DNA of 64,000 bases from VXMT01 sp965204835 (GCA_965204835.1 OZ242017.1:310001-374000); one strand, 5' to 3'; shown: positions 36,671-45,808, counted from the first letter of the stretch. Made by a program: numbers and translations. The notes: generated by a model not told the origin, from the sequence alone.

Positions 36671-37783
36671 TCACTCGCCGGTGAGCTCGTGGAGCGCGGC
36701 GCGGATCCGCTCCGCCTCGTCGCTCGTGGGGGAGCGCGGGCGGTTCTCGTCCGGGTCGATGTACGCGGGGCGGAACGCGATGCCGGGCGGCGCGTCCTCG
36801 TGGAGCTCGACGACCGCGACCACCGTGGCGAACGGACCCTCGCCGAGCGTCTGGAGGTCCTCGCGGTCGAGGTCGAAGACGAAGTTCCCGAGGCCGTAGA
36901 GGATCAGCGCCTCGCCCCGCCGCTCCCACGGCTGGAGCGTGTGTGCGTGGTGCCCGACGACGAGCGTGGCCCCGGCGTCGACGGCGGCGTGGGCCAGCGC
37001 ACGCTGCTCCCCGGTGGGCTCGGGGTCGTACTCCGTGCCGAAGTGGAACACCACGACGACGGCGTCGGACTCTGCGGCCGCCGCCGTCACAGCCGCCTCG
37101 ACCGCGTCGACGGTCGCCTCGGCGACGCCGGGCCGTGACGCCGTCGCGAACACCGAGGAGCGCACGGCGCTGAACCCGAGGAGCGCGACCCGCACCCCCC
37201 GGACCTCGACCGTGAGCGGCTGCGCCGCCTCCGCGGCGTCGGTGCCCGCGCCGAAGTGCGCAACGCCGAGCGCGTCGAGGGTGTCGACGGTGTCGGCAAG
37301 CCCGACCGGCCCGAAGTCGAGCGCGTGGTTGTTGGCGAGCGAGACAGCGTCGAAGCCGGCGTCGCGCAGGCTCTGCGCCAGCGCCGGTGGCGCCCGGAAC
37401 GTGTAGTACTTGTCCGCGCGCTCACCGCGGTCGGTGAAGGTGCCCTCGAGGTTCCCGATGAGCAGGTCGACGCCCCGGAAGAGGTGCGCGACGCGCTCGA
37501 AGGGGTAGCTGCTGCCGTTTTGCTCCATCAGCGTGACCACGTCGCGCGCAAACATCAGGTCGCCGACGAAGCCGATGGTCACCCCTCGCGGGCCCGGTGT
37601 CGGGGCGGGCGCGGCCGCGGTGGGCGTGGCGGTCGGGGTCGACGCAGGTGTGGCGGCAGCGGGCGCGGCGGGGTCCGCGGGGGTCGGGGTCAGGAGCCCG
37701 CGCCCGCGCACCGGCTCGCGCGCCTCGCAGGCCACGAGGAGCGCGATGAGCGCCGCGGCGAGGGTGGCGCGGAGGACCGGCAC
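36671..37783 (-). CDS. CapA-family (PGA_cap) lipoprotein
   Basis: A 370-residue lipoprotein: signal VLRATLAAALIALLVAC with Cys after the lipobox, a Thr/Pro/Ala linker (PTPADPAAPAAATPASTPTA), then a CapA metallophosphatase-like domain with GFVGDLMFARDV, DLLIGNLEGTFTD, SLANNHALDFG, VVFHFGTEYDPEPTGEQR, VVGHHAHTLQPWE and LGNFVFD. CapA proteins take part in poly-gamma-glutamate capsule or cell-envelope polymer handling. GTG 37783 is the start that exposes the signal peptide. It follows the Fn3 protein gene by 14 bp in the same direction, so the two surface proteins are probably co-expressed. Confidence 0.88.
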   Translation of the reverse strand: MPVLRATLAAALIALLVACEAREPVRGRGLLTPTPADPAAPAAATPASTPTATPTAAAPAPTPGPRGVTIGFVGDLMFARDVVTLMEQNGSSYPFERVAHLFRGVDLLIGNLEGTFTDRGERADKYYTFRAPPALAQSLRDAGFDAVSLANNHALDFGPVGLADTVDTLDALGVAHFGAGTDAAEAAQPLTVEVRGVRVALLGFSAVRSSVFATASRPGVAEATVDAVEAAVTAAAAESDAVVVVFHFGTEYDPEPTGEQRALAHAAVDAGATLVVGHHAHTLQPWERRGEALILYGLGNFVFDLDREDLQTLGEGPFATVVAVVELHEDAPPGIAFRPAYIDPDENRPRSPTSDEAERIRAALHELTGE

Positions 37784-37797
37784 GCGCCCGTGCCGCG

Positions 37798-39297
37798 CTA
37801 CGGCCCGCAGCCGCGGATGATCAGCGGCTCCTGCCACAGGCGGTCGAACTGGAACGAGCCGAGGAACCCCGCGTTCGCCTCGGCGTCGGCTGCGGGGTCG
37901 AGCGTGACGTACGTGCCGTCCCACTCGTGGCGGCCGTTGGCGACGGCGACCGCGCCCGGCGCGCACTCGGTCTCGAGGGCGTGGCGCAGCCGCTCGACGC
38001 CGCCCGTGTAGATGGTGAGCGTCTCGGTGCTGCGCCGCACGTGCGGCTCGAAGTACGTCGGGCGTCCGCAGTAGTCGACGCGCAGCGGGGTCACGTCGAA
38101 CCCGTCCGGGAAGGCGGCCTCGAAGTCGACGTTGCGCGGGCTCGGCACCCCGTTCGGCGCGACCCCGTAGGGGATCCATCGCACCTCGCCGGCCTCGTCG
38201 TCGACCGTCCCCCAGGCGATGATGCCGCCCGGACACTGCGCGCCGAGGATGGTGCGGAACTCCTCGTGCGAGCCGCTGAAGGTGATGAGGCCGGGGCGGA
38301 TGCCCGCCCACGGCGACCACTCGCCCTCCCCGGCGAAGTTCCACGCCCGCACGCGGAAGGTGCGCGCCGGCCCGTGGTAGACCACCTCGATGGTGGTCGA
38401 GGTTTTGTCGGAGACCAGGGCGACCTCGGAGAAGTAGTCGTAGCCGAGGAAGTGGTCGATCGCATGGCGGCGCTCCACCTGCTGGAGGAAGATCGGGGAG
38501 CCGTTGGCGTCCGGGACCACCCAGCGCAGCCGCACCTCGCGAGGGGCGATCCCGAGGATCGTGAGGGACGGCGGTCGCGCGGGCAGGCCGACCTCCTCGC
38601 TTGCGACGACCGGCTCGGACCACTCGCTGTCGCCGGCGAGGTTCCACGAGCGGATCCGGTACGCCTGGCCGGGCTCGTCGAACGGGTTGCTGATCGCGAA
38701 CGCGAACGTCGTGCTCTCCTTCGGCCACTCGGTGAAGGCCCACAGGTCGACCACGAGCCGGTGGTCGGAGCCGAAGAGCCGCTGCAGCTCGTAGCGGAAC
38801 ACGGGGCTGCCGTTCTCGGTGGGCGTGCTCCACTGGATGGTGAGCGACTCGTCGGTGGCAGAGGCGACGGCGAGGTCGGTGATGGCTGCGGGAGGCGCCG
38901 CCGGGGCGCCCTGCGCGGGGATGGACCACTCCCCCGGTCCGGCATCGCTGACGGCGCGCACCCGGTACCAGTAGCGCTGCCCCAGCGTGAGCTCGTAGTC
39001 GCGCAGCCCCTTGAAGCGGCCGAACGAGGGGAGGTCGATCCACTGCTCGCGGTTGTCGCTCCGCTGGACGTCGTACCGGGTGATCGGCTCCCCGTTGTCG
39101 GCGGGCTCGGGCCAGCGCAGCACGAGGCTGTCGGGGCCGCCGATGCTCACGGCGAGGTCCTGCACCCTGCCCGGCGGCGCCGGTGTCTCGGCGGCGACCG
39201 CGTCCTCGTCCTCGGCCGCGGCGGGGGCCGCGTGCACTCCGAGCCACGCGAGCGTGACGAGGGTGACCGACGTGGCGAGGGCGCGCGTGCGGCTCAC
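37798..39297 (-). CDS. Secreted fibronectin type III repeat protein
   Basis: A 499-residue exported protein: signal peptide ALATSVTLVTLAWLGVHAAPAAA with a likely cleavage after A-A-A, then three Fn3 domains (residues about 41-130, 135-235, 238-335), each with the pattern LVLRWPEP-x-NGEPITRYDVQR / Y-x-x-R-x-x-x-x-x-G-x-G-E-W-S. After these comes a C-terminal domain (FSGSHEEFRTILGAQCPGG, then YFEPHVRRSTETL) with four Cys likely forming disulfides. Ligand unknown. Its architecture is related to the larger Fn3/LRR protein at 16110-18374. Confidence 0.85.
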   Translation of the reverse strand: MSRTRALATSVTLVTLAWLGVHAAPAAAEDEDAVAAETPAPPGRVQDLAVSIGGPDSLVLRWPEPADNGEPITRYDVQRSDNREQWIDLPSFGRFKGLRDYELTLGQRYWYRVRAVSDAGPGEWSIPAQGAPAAPPAAITDLAVASATDESLTIQWSTPTENGSPVFRYELQRLFGSDHRLVVDLWAFTEWPKESTTFAFAISNPFDEPGQAYRIRSWNLAGDSEWSEPVVASEEVGLPARPPSLTILGIAPREVRLRWVVPDANGSPIFLQQVERRHAIDHFLGYDYFSEVALVSDKTSTTIEVVYHGPARTFRVRAWNFAGEGEWSPWAGIRPGLITFSGSHEEFRTILGAQCPGGIIAWGTVDDEAGEVRWIPYGVAPNGVPSPRNVDFEAAFPDGFDVTPLRVDYCGRPTYFEPHVRRSTETLTIYTGGVERLRHALETECAPGAVAVANGRHEWDGTYVTLDPAADAEANAGFLGSFQFDRLWQEPLIIRGCGP

Positions 39298-39416
39298 GCT
39301 GCCCGGCTCACGCGCTGCCCGCCCTCGATTGCCCGGAGCGTGAGATGTGCATGGCCATCACACTAACACTACGGCGGGGCGGCCTCGCCGGATGTACCCT
39401 CGACGGGGAGGGGTCG

Positions 39417-40160
39417 ATGACCATCGAGTCCCAGCGTGTGCCGCCCGGCCGTTCGCCCGTGCTCATCGCGCACCGCACCACGATGGGCCTGCGGCCCGAG
39501 AACACGATCGTCGGCATCGAGGCAGCCGTCGCGTCGGGCGTCAACGGCGTCGAGATCGACGTGCGCGCCACGCGCGACGGCGTCGCGGTGCTCATGCACG
39601 ACGGCTCGCTCGCCCGCACCACGGGCGACGCGAGGGACGTCGAGGACGTCACGCTCGACGAGCTGCGCGCGCTGCGGGTGCTCGACCCGCACGGTGACGT
39701 CGGCCCGCAGCCCATCCCGACGTTCGCCGAGGCGCTGGCGGCGACGGCTGCCACGCACCTCGTGATCGAGGTGAAGCAGGAGGGCATCGAGGACCTCGTG
39801 GCGCGCGCCGTCCGTGACGCGGACGCGCTCGGGCGCTGCTCGCTGTGCGCGTTCGACGCGGGCGTGTGCGCGGCCGCGGCTGCGGCCATGCCGGGGATGC
39901 CGGTCTCGCTCCTCGCCGCGCCGAACCGCGAGCGGGCCGAGGTGCTGGCGCAGGCCGCCGACCTCGGCCTCGCGGGCGTGAGCCTGCACTTCTCGATGGT
40001 CGACGAGCAGCTCGTCGCCGAGGCTCACGACGCGGGGCTGACGGTGGCGACGTGGACGGTCAACGAGGAGCCCGACGTGCGTCGCATGCACGCCGCGGGC
40101 GTGGACCTGATCTGTGGCGACTACCCGGCACGCCTCGTCGAGGTCGTGCGCGGCGAGTGA
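39417..40160 (+). CDS. Glycerophosphodiester phosphodiesterase
   Basis: A 247-residue GDPD TIM barrel that hydrolyses glycerophosphodiesters to glycerol 3-phosphate and an alcohol. The active-site set is visible: the H-R-T-T-M-G-L-R-P-E-N-T motif near residue 21, E-I-D-V-R at 47-51, and M-H-D-G-S-L at 63-68, then late VEVK-like and WTVNEE strands. The ATG at 39417 is preceded by GGGGAGG. No signal peptide, so cytoplasmic. It converges on the Sec-rhodanese gene with a 21-bp gap. Confidence 0.92.
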   Translation: MTIESQRVPPGRSPVLIAHRTTMGLRPENTIVGIEAAVASGVNGVEIDVRATRDGVAVLMHDGSLARTTGDARDVEDVTLDELRALRVLDPHGDVGPQPIPTFAEALAATAATHLVIEVKQEGIEDLVARAVRDADALGRCSLCAFDAGVCAAAAAAMPGMPVSLLAAPNRERAEVLAQAADLGLAGVSLHFSMVDEQLVAEAHDAGLTVATWTVNEEPDVRRMHAAGVDLICGDYPARLVEVVRGE

Positions 40161-40181
40161 CGGCCAGGATGGCGCGGGGCG

Positions 40182-41021
40182 CTACTCCAGCGTGAGCGGC
40201 GTGTCCTCGCGGTTCGCCCACTCGCCCATCGAGCCGTCGTAGTTGCGTGCGCGGTCGTTGCCGAGCATGCGCAGGACGAAGGCCGCGAACGCGGCCCTGA
40301 TGCCACCCTGTCAGTAGGTGACGGTCGCCACCTCCGGGTCGATCCCCGCGCCCTCGATCAGCTCCCGGATCTCGTCGAGGGGCCGGAAGCGGCGTGACGG
40401 CGGCCCCTGCATGAGCCGCAGCCACTCGAGGTGCTTCGCGCCCGGCACGTGGCCGGCGCGCTGGTTGCCGCGGTCGTTCGAGCCGTCCCACTCGCCGTCG
40501 GAGCGCGTGTCCCAGATCTGCGGTGCGTCCGGCGCGTCGAGGCCAGCCTCGACGATCGCCATAAGCTCGTCGACCGTGCAGTGCGCGCCGCGGTCCACGC
40601 GCGCCTCGAACGTCGCGGGCGCGGGGCGCGCGGGCGCCGAGGTGAGCGGGCGGCCCTCGTGCAGCCAGGCGTTGAGGCCGCCGTCGACGACGCGCACGTC
40701 GCGGTGGCCGAAGTGCTCGAAGACCCACCACACGCGCGCGGCGTGCAGCGAGGCGTTGTCGTCGTAGATGACGACGGGCGTGTCGTTGGAGATGCCGAGG
40801 CGGCCCATGAGGGCCTCGAACTCCGGCGGGGTCATGACCAGGCGGCTGTTCTCGCGGCCCTTGAGGTAGGGGTGGGGGAGCCCGACGGAGCCGGGGATGT
40901 GCGCGCGCCGGTAGGCGACCGCCTCCCCGGCGTCGATGAGCGCGAAGTCCGTGCCGACGCCGTCGAGGTGGTCGGCGAGCCAGTCGGTGGTGGTGAGCAG
41001 CTCGGACTGCGCGGTCGTCAT
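40182..41021 (-). CDS. Two-domain rhodanese (sulfurtransferase), selenocysteine at the active site
   Basis: The frame from ATG 41021 (AGGAGG upstream) encodes an inactive N-terminal rhodanese domain (Asp in place of Cys at VVIYDDNASLHAARVWW) and a C-terminal catalytic domain. Where the family has Y-C-Q-G-G-I-R, this gene has Y-[TGA]-Q-G-G-I-R at codon 237 (40311-40313). It then continues with AAFAAFVLRMLG, ARNYDGSMGEWANRED and TPLTLE to a TAG at 40182. That continuation is the standard end of SseA/thiosulfate sulfurtransferase-type proteins, giving 279 residues including Sec237. It would transfer sulfane sulfur (or selenium) through a selenenyl-sulfide intermediate. Ordinary callers would drop the last 43 residues and the active site. 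Confidence 0.92.
40281..40313 (-). promoter_or_regulatory. Bacterial SECIS element in the rhodanese gene
   Basis: Downstream of the UGA (40313-40311) a perfect 6-bp stem GGCCGC/GCGGCC (40296-40291 with 40286-40281) closes a GUUC loop whose first G is 21 nt after the UGA. A lower helix CAGG/CCUG directly after the UGA can extend it to 40272. Size and G position match bacterial SECIS rules and nearly equal those of the FTR element. Hand-folded. Confidence 0.8.
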
Positions 41022-41139
41022 GGTCGCCTCCTCGTCGCGTGGAGTACGCGTCAGGCGAGATCATACGCGGCCCTGCCGCTGGCGTCGGGCCGCCTCGGCG
41101 TGTCGCGCGGTAGCATGGCGTCGCGTCAGGAGGCGACCC

Positions 41140-41979
41140 GTGCGCATCGGCATCTCGCTCCCCGTGCGGGAGCTCCAGAACGACATGGCGGCGATCCGCG
41201 ACTTCGCGCAGACCGCCGACGACCTCGGCTTCACGCACCTCCGGGTCCCCGAGCTGCTCATCCGCCCCGGCAGCGGCGAGCTGCACGAGTCGCTCACGCT
41301 GCTGAGCTGGGTCGCGGCGGTTACCGCCAGTATCGAGCTCGTGCCGTCCGTCATCATCCTGCCCGCCCGCCAGACCGTGATGGTCGCGAAGCAGGCAGCC
41401 ACCATCGACGTGCTGAGCGGCGGCCGGCTCCGCCTCGGCGTGGGCGTCGGCGGGAGCGCCGAGGAGTACGAGGCGCTGGGCCAGGACTTCCACACGCGCG
41501 GCCGCCGCTGCGAGGAGCAGCTCGAGTTGCTGCGCCTGCTGTGGACGCAGGAGTCCGTGGACTTCGAGGGACGGTGGGACCGCGTCGACGGCGCGGGCGT
41601 CAACCCGCTGCCGGTGCAGCGGCCGATCCCGGTGTGGATCGGGCCCGGCGGCGGCGCGCCCCTCACCGACCGCATGGCGCGCCGCATCGGACGCCTCTCC
41701 GACGGCTGGTTCGCGATCGTCCCGCGTGACGACGTGGCCGCGTCGCACGCGGCCGTCGCCCGCCACGCGGAGGAGGCGGGCCGCGACCCCACCTCGATCG
41801 GCGTCGAGGGCGCCGTGCCGGTCGTCGGCCGGGAGCGGGCGGAGTGGCTCGCGGACATCGAGGCGTGGGCGGGCGCCGGCGCGACGCACCTCTGCCTGCG
41901 CACGCTCGGCGGCGGCCTCGACGCGGCGGGCCACCTCGCCGCGCTGCGCGAGGCGCGTGAGGTGCTGGACTCGCGCTAG
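41140..41979 (+). CDS. Luciferase-like monooxygenase family oxidoreductase (F420/FMN)
   Basis: A 279-residue TIM-barrel oxidoreductase of the bacterial luciferase superfamily. It shows MRIGISLPVRELQNDMAAI, the DDLGFTHLRVPEL strand, VPSVIILPARQTVMVAKQAATID and G-R-L-R-L-G-V-G-V-G, then PIPVWIGPGGG. The pattern fits the TIGR03619-like group, often F420-dependent, but FMN is possible. AGGAGG lies 6 bp before the GTG at 41140. It diverges from the Sec-rhodanese gene with a 118-bp shared control region. Confidence 0.88.
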   Translation: MRIGISLPVRELQNDMAAIRDFAQTADDLGFTHLRVPELLIRPGSGELHESLTLLSWVAAVTASIELVPSVIILPARQTVMVAKQAATIDVLSGGRLRLGVGVGGSAEEYEALGQDFHTRGRRCEEQLELLRLLWTQESVDFEGRWDRVDGAGVNPLPVQRPIPVWIGPGGGAPLTDRMARRIGRLSDGWFAIVPRDDVAASHAAVARHAEEAGRDPTSIGVEGAVPVVGRERAEWLADIEAWAGAGATHLCLRTLGGGLDAAGHLAALREAREVLDSR

Positions 41980-42001
41980 GTCCAGGCTGCCGCCGCGGCG
42001 C

Positions 42002-43249
42002 CTACGGGCCGCGACCCGCGAAGATCGCGGGCGGGAACGCGGGCTCGACGTCGTCGGGGATGCCCTCGCGGATCGCGCGCTCCACCGTCTCGGCGGCGAG
42101 GTCCACCTCGGCCTCGGTGTTGAAGGCGTGCAGCGAGAGCCGCACGCTGTTGAACTCCGCCACCGACCGGCACACGACCCGGGCCTCGGCCTGCAGGAAG
42201 GCGTTCACGTCGGCCGCCGGCAGGTCGTCGACCACGAAGCAGAACAGCCCCGTGCGCGTCGAGTCGTGGCGAGGGCTCACCACGCTCACGCCCTCGATGC
42301 GCCCGAAGCGCTGCTCGGCGTAGCGGTTGAGCTCCTGCGCGCGGGCGAGGACCGCCTCGGGGCCGGAGTCGAGGAACCACTCGGCGGCCTCGAGCGTACC
42401 GGCGATGAGCGGCGTCGAGGTCGTCGTGAGCTCGTACTTGGTGATGCGCTCGCGCTCCGGCTCGAAGTTGCCCGCGAAGTCGTACGAGGCCGCCGCACGG
42501 CCCGCGACCTTCGCCGGCTCGACGAGCGGGATGAGGTCCTCGCGGATGTAGAGCGCTCCGAGGCCGTCCGGCCCGCACAGCCACTTGTGCGAGGGGATCG
42601 CGTAGAAGTCGACGTTCGTCGCGCGCACGTCGATGGGGATGTGCCCGGCGGTCTGCGCGCCGTCGACCACCACGTGGCCGCCGCGGCGGTGGGTCTCCTC
42701 GACGATCGTGCCGAGGGGCAGGAGCTGGCCGGTCGAGTACGAGATCTCGGAGAGGATGACGAGCTTGATGTTCCCGCTCGCCGCGTCCATCGCCGAGACG
42801 AACGACTCCATCGCCGCGCCGGGCGAGTCCTGCGCGTCGATGGGCACGATGGCCACCTCGCAGCCCGTGCGCTCGCGCAGGTAGTAGGCGGGGACGATGC
42901 CGGAGCCGTGCTCGACGTCGGTGGTGACGATGGTGTCGGCGGAGGTCACCTCGAGGCCGTTGGTGATGACGTTGATGCCCTCGGTGGTGTTGCCGGTGAT
43001 GGCGATCTCGTCGGGCGATGCGCCGCCGACGAGGCGGCCCATCACCTCGCGGTAGCGCCCGGCGAGGTCGAAGCGGTCATCGAGGGCGTGGCGGGTGGTC
43101 GAACCGTGCATGAGTTCGAGGTCGAGGCGCTGCTGGACGGCCTCGTGGGTGGCGCGGCGCTTGGGGCCGGAGAAGCCGGAGTTCATGTACGCGTACTCGA
43201 TGAGTGCGGGCGTGTCGTCGCGCCACGCCTGCCAGCGCTCGTTGCTCAT
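42002..43249 (-). CDS. Aminotransferase class V (cysteine desulfurase/selenocysteine lyase-like)
   Basis: A 415-residue PLP enzyme. It has the fold-type I markers TEGINVITNGLE, VDVEHGSG-type E-H region, VVDGAQTAGH and the PLP-lysine loop S-H-K-W-L-C-G-P-D-G-L-G. A mobile catalytic Cys loop of the SufS/IscS type is not clear, so isopenicillin-N-epimerase-like members remain possible. GGAGG precedes the ATG at 43249 by 7 bp. It lies close to the Sec-rhodanese, so a role in sulfur or selenium supply is imaginable but unproven. Confidence 0.85.
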   Translation of the reverse strand: MSNERWQAWRDDTPALIEYAYMNSGFSGPKRRATHEAVQQRLDLELMHGSTTRHALDDRFDLAGRYREVMGRLVGGASPDEIAITGNTTEGINVITNGLEVTSADTIVTTDVEHGSGIVPAYYLRERTGCEVAIVPIDAQDSPGAAMESFVSAMDAASGNIKLVILSEISYSTGQLLPLGTIVEETHRRGGHVVVDGAQTAGHIPIDVRATNVDFYAIPSHKWLCGPDGLGALYIREDLIPLVEPAKVAGRAAASYDFAGNFEPERERITKYELTTTSTPLIAGTLEAAEWFLDSGPEAVLARAQELNRYAEQRFGRIEGVSVVSPRHDSTRTGLFCFVVDDLPAADVNAFLQAEARVVCRSVAEFNSVRLSLHAFNTEAEVDLAAETVERAIREGIPDDVEPAFPPAIFAGRGP

Positions 43250-43410
43250 GCAGCCGCCTCCGTCGCATGTCCCGATCGTGGCCCCTCGCGTCCGAGGTGC
43301 TCGTGCGAGTCTACCGCGAGCAGGCGCAGTGGGCCGCACGACGAGCCGCGAGCGGCGGGGGGCGCGGCCCTATGATGGCGGCGAGGCAGTGACGGGTGAG
43401 GGAGGCTGGC

Positions 43411-44181
43411 ATGGGCAAGCTCGACGGCAAGGTCGCGATCATCTCCGGCGCGGCGCGCGGCCAGGGTGAGGCCGAGGCGCGGCTCTTCGCGGAGGAGGGC
43501 GCCGCGGTCGTCCTCGGCGACATCCGCGACGACGAGGGCGAGCAGGCCGCGGCGCGCATTGCCGACACGGGCGGGCAGGCCGTCTACCAGCACCTCGACG
43601 TGACCAGCGAGGAGGACTGGGCGGCCGCCGTCGCGCGCGCGAACAGCGAGTTCGGCGGGCTGCACGTCCTGGTCAACAACGCCGGCATCGGCGGCGCGTC
43701 GACGTTCGTCGAGGACACAAGCCTCGAGGACTACATGCGCGTCATCAACGTGAACCAGGTCGGCGTGTTCCTCGGCATGCGCGCCGCGATCCCCTCGATC
43801 CGCGAGTCCGGCGGCGGCTCGATCGTGAACATCTCCTCGACCGCCGGGCTCGAGGGCGTGCCGACGCTCGCGGCGTACGGGTCGAGCAAGTGGGCGGTGC
43901 GAGGGCTGACGAAGGTCGCGGCGATGGAGCTCGCGGGTGATGGCATCCGGGTCAACTCGGTCCATCCGGGCCCCATCGACACGCCGATGCTGCGGGGCGC
44001 GAACATCCCGATGGACAACTGGGGCAGGTCGGTGCCGCTCGCCCGCGTCGGCACCGTCGACGACATGGCCTCGCTGCTGCTGTTCCTCGCCTCGGACGAG
44101 AGCTCGTTCTGCACGGGGACGGAGTTCGTGATCGACGGCGGGATGACGGCCGGGCGGCCGTTCCGGCGACGGCGGAGCTAA
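43411..44181 (+). CDS. Short-chain dehydrogenase/reductase
   Basis: A 256-residue classical SDR with the cofactor motif S-G-A-A-R-G-Q-G-E at residues 11-19, LGDIRDDEG (Asp after beta-2 favours NAD), LVNNAGIGG, the catalytic Ser in IVNISSTAG, Y-G-S-S-K, and HPGPIDTPM. Similar enzymes act on 3-alpha(20-beta)-hydroxysteroids or acyl carriers, so substrate is not assigned. GGGAGG precedes the ATG at 43411. A strong bidirectional terminator follows. Confidence 0.92.
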   Translation: MGKLDGKVAIISGAARGQGEAEARLFAEEGAAVVLGDIRDDEGEQAAARIADTGGQAVYQHLDVTSEEDWAAAVARANSEFGGLHVLVNNAGIGGASTFVEDTSLEDYMRVINVNQVGVFLGMRAAIPSIRESGGGSIVNISSTAGLEGVPTLAAYGSSKWAVRGLTKVAAMELAGDGIRVNSVHPGPIDTPMLRGANIPMDNWGRSVPLARVGTVDDMASLLLFLASDESSFCTGTEFVIDGGMTAGRPFRRRRS

Positions 44182-44211
44182 GCCGAGCCGCAGCGGCGGC
44201 GAGGGATAGCG

Positions 44212-44235
44212 AAGGGCCCCCGTGAGGGGGCCCTT
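44212..44235. terminator. Bidirectional terminator between the SDR gene and glnA
   Basis: A perfect 10-bp inverted repeat, AAGGGCCCCC and GGGGGCCCTT, with a GTGA loop lies between convergent genes (stops at 44181 and 44260). Confidence 0.85.
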
Positions 44236-44259
44236 GCCATGTGACTCCGGACGGGGCCG

Positions 44260-45684
44260 TTAGTCGTTGAAGTACATCTCGTACTCGAACGGGGTGGGCC
44301 GCTGGGCCTGCTCGGACTCCTCGGAGCGCTTGAACTCGAGCCACGTGTCGATGAGGTCGTCGGTGAAGACGCCGCCCTGCATCAGGTAGTCGTGGTCCTC
44401 CTCGAGCGCGTCCAGGGCCTCGCCCAGGTTGGCCGGGACCTGCGGGAGACCCAGGGCCTCCTCGGCCGGCAGGTCGTAGATGTTGCGGTCCAGCGGGTCG
44501 CCGGGGTCGATCTGGTTCTGGATGCCGTCCAGGCCGGCCATGAGCATGGCCGAGAACGCGAGGTAGCAGTTCGCGCTCGGGTCCGGCGGCCGGAACTCGA
44601 TGCGCGTGGTCTCCGCCCAGTCCGGCATGCCGATGCGGTAGGTGGAGATGCGAACCGCCGCCGAGCGGTTGCGCATCGAGTAGACTAGGTTCACGGGCGC
44701 CTCGAAGCCCGGGACCAGCCGCTTGTACGAGTTGGTCGTCGGCGAGGCGAATGCGAGCACGCTGCGGGCGTGCCGCAGCAGGCCGCCGGTGTACCAGCGC
44801 GCGAGCTGGGAGAGGCCGGCGTAGCCGTCGGCGTCGAAGAACAGCGGCTGGCCGTCCTTCCACAGCGACTGGTGGGTGTGCATGCCCGAGCCGTTGTCGC
44901 CGTAGATCGGCTTCGGCATGAAGGTCGCGACCTTGCCGTGCTGGCGGGCGATGTTGCGGACCAGGTACTTGTACCACTGGGCTACGTCGGCCTGCCGGAG
45001 CAGCGTGTTCTTGCCCACGCCGATCTCGGCCTGGCCGGCCGTCGCCACCTCGTGGTGGTCGACGAAGGTGTCGATGCCGCAGTTGTTCATCGCCGTCACG
45101 ATCTCCGCGCGGAGGTCTGCCGTGTCGTCGAACGGCGGCAGCGGCGCGTAGCCCTCCTTGCCGGGGATCTTGTACCCGAGGTTCGGGGCGTCGCCGGACC
45201 CGCTGTTCCAGTGTGCCTCGACCGAGTCGATCTCGTAGTAGGCCGACTGCGGGGTCTGCGCGTAGCGGACGTCGTCGAAGAGGAAGAACTCGAGCTCCGG
45301 GCCGATGAACGCCTCGTCGGCGATCCCGGTGGACTTCATGTACTCCTCGGCCTTGACGGCGACGTTGCGCGGGTCACGCGAGTAGCGGTCGCGCGTGACG
45401 GTGTCGATGACGTTGCAGACGAGCGCGAGGGTGGGCTGTGCCGGGATCGGGTCGATGACGGCGCTCTCGATGTCGGGCACGAGCAGCATGTCGGACTCGT
45501 GGATCTCCTGGAACCCGCGCAGGCTCGACCCGTCGAAGCCGTTGCCGTTCTCGACCAGGTCTTCGTCCAGCGCCTTGGGCGGGACCGTGAAGTGGTTCCA
45601 GCGGCCGAGCAGGTCCGTCACGCGCAGATCGATGCGCATGATGTTGTTCTGCTGTACCAGTTCCGTCAGCTCCTGCAGGTTCAA
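44260..45684 (-). CDS. glnA: Glutamine synthetase type I
   Basis: Makes glutamine from glutamate, ammonia and ATP. The 474-residue enzyme has NGFDGSSLRGF, metal ligands in G-P-E-L-E-F-F-L-F, VDHHEVATAGQAEIG, G-S-G-M-H-T-H-Q-S and N-R-S-A-A-V-R-I, and the adenylylation loop N-I-Y-D-L-P with its Tyr. I choose the TTG at 45684 because GGGAGG lies 8 bp upstream. An OmpR-type regulator lies upstream on the same strand, and three regularly spaced repeats precede the gene. A second, shorter homologue is at 35252-36598. Confidence 0.95.
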   Translation of the reverse strand: MNLQELTELVQQNNIMRIDLRVTDLLGRWNHFTVPPKALDEDLVENGNGFDGSSLRGFQEIHESDMLLVPDIESAVIDPIPAQPTLALVCNVIDTVTRDRYSRDPRNVAVKAEEYMKSTGIADEAFIGPELEFFLFDDVRYAQTPQSAYYEIDSVEAHWNSGSGDAPNLGYKIPGKEGYAPLPPFDDTADLRAEIVTAMNNCGIDTFVDHHEVATAGQAEIGVGKNTLLRQADVAQWYKYLVRNIARQHGKVATFMPKPIYGDNGSGMHTHQSLWKDGQPLFFDADGYAGLSQLARWYTGGLLRHARSVLAFASPTTNSYKRLVPGFEAPVNLVYSMRNRSAAVRISTYRIGMPDWAETTRIEFRPPDPSANCYLAFSAMLMAGLDGIQNQIDPGDPLDRNIYDLPAEEALGLPQVPANLGEALDALEEDHDYLMQGGVFTDDLIDTWLEFKRSEESEQAQRPTPFEYEMYFND

Positions 45685-45808
45685 GCGCTGCCTCCCTCTC
45701 ACCAGCGGCCGCTTCGCGCAGCCGCGCCATCACTCTTGTGGTACCGATGTTGCACCAGGCGGCGCGCGCGATCACCCGCCACCACGCATTGCAGGCTAGG
45801 GGCGCGCC

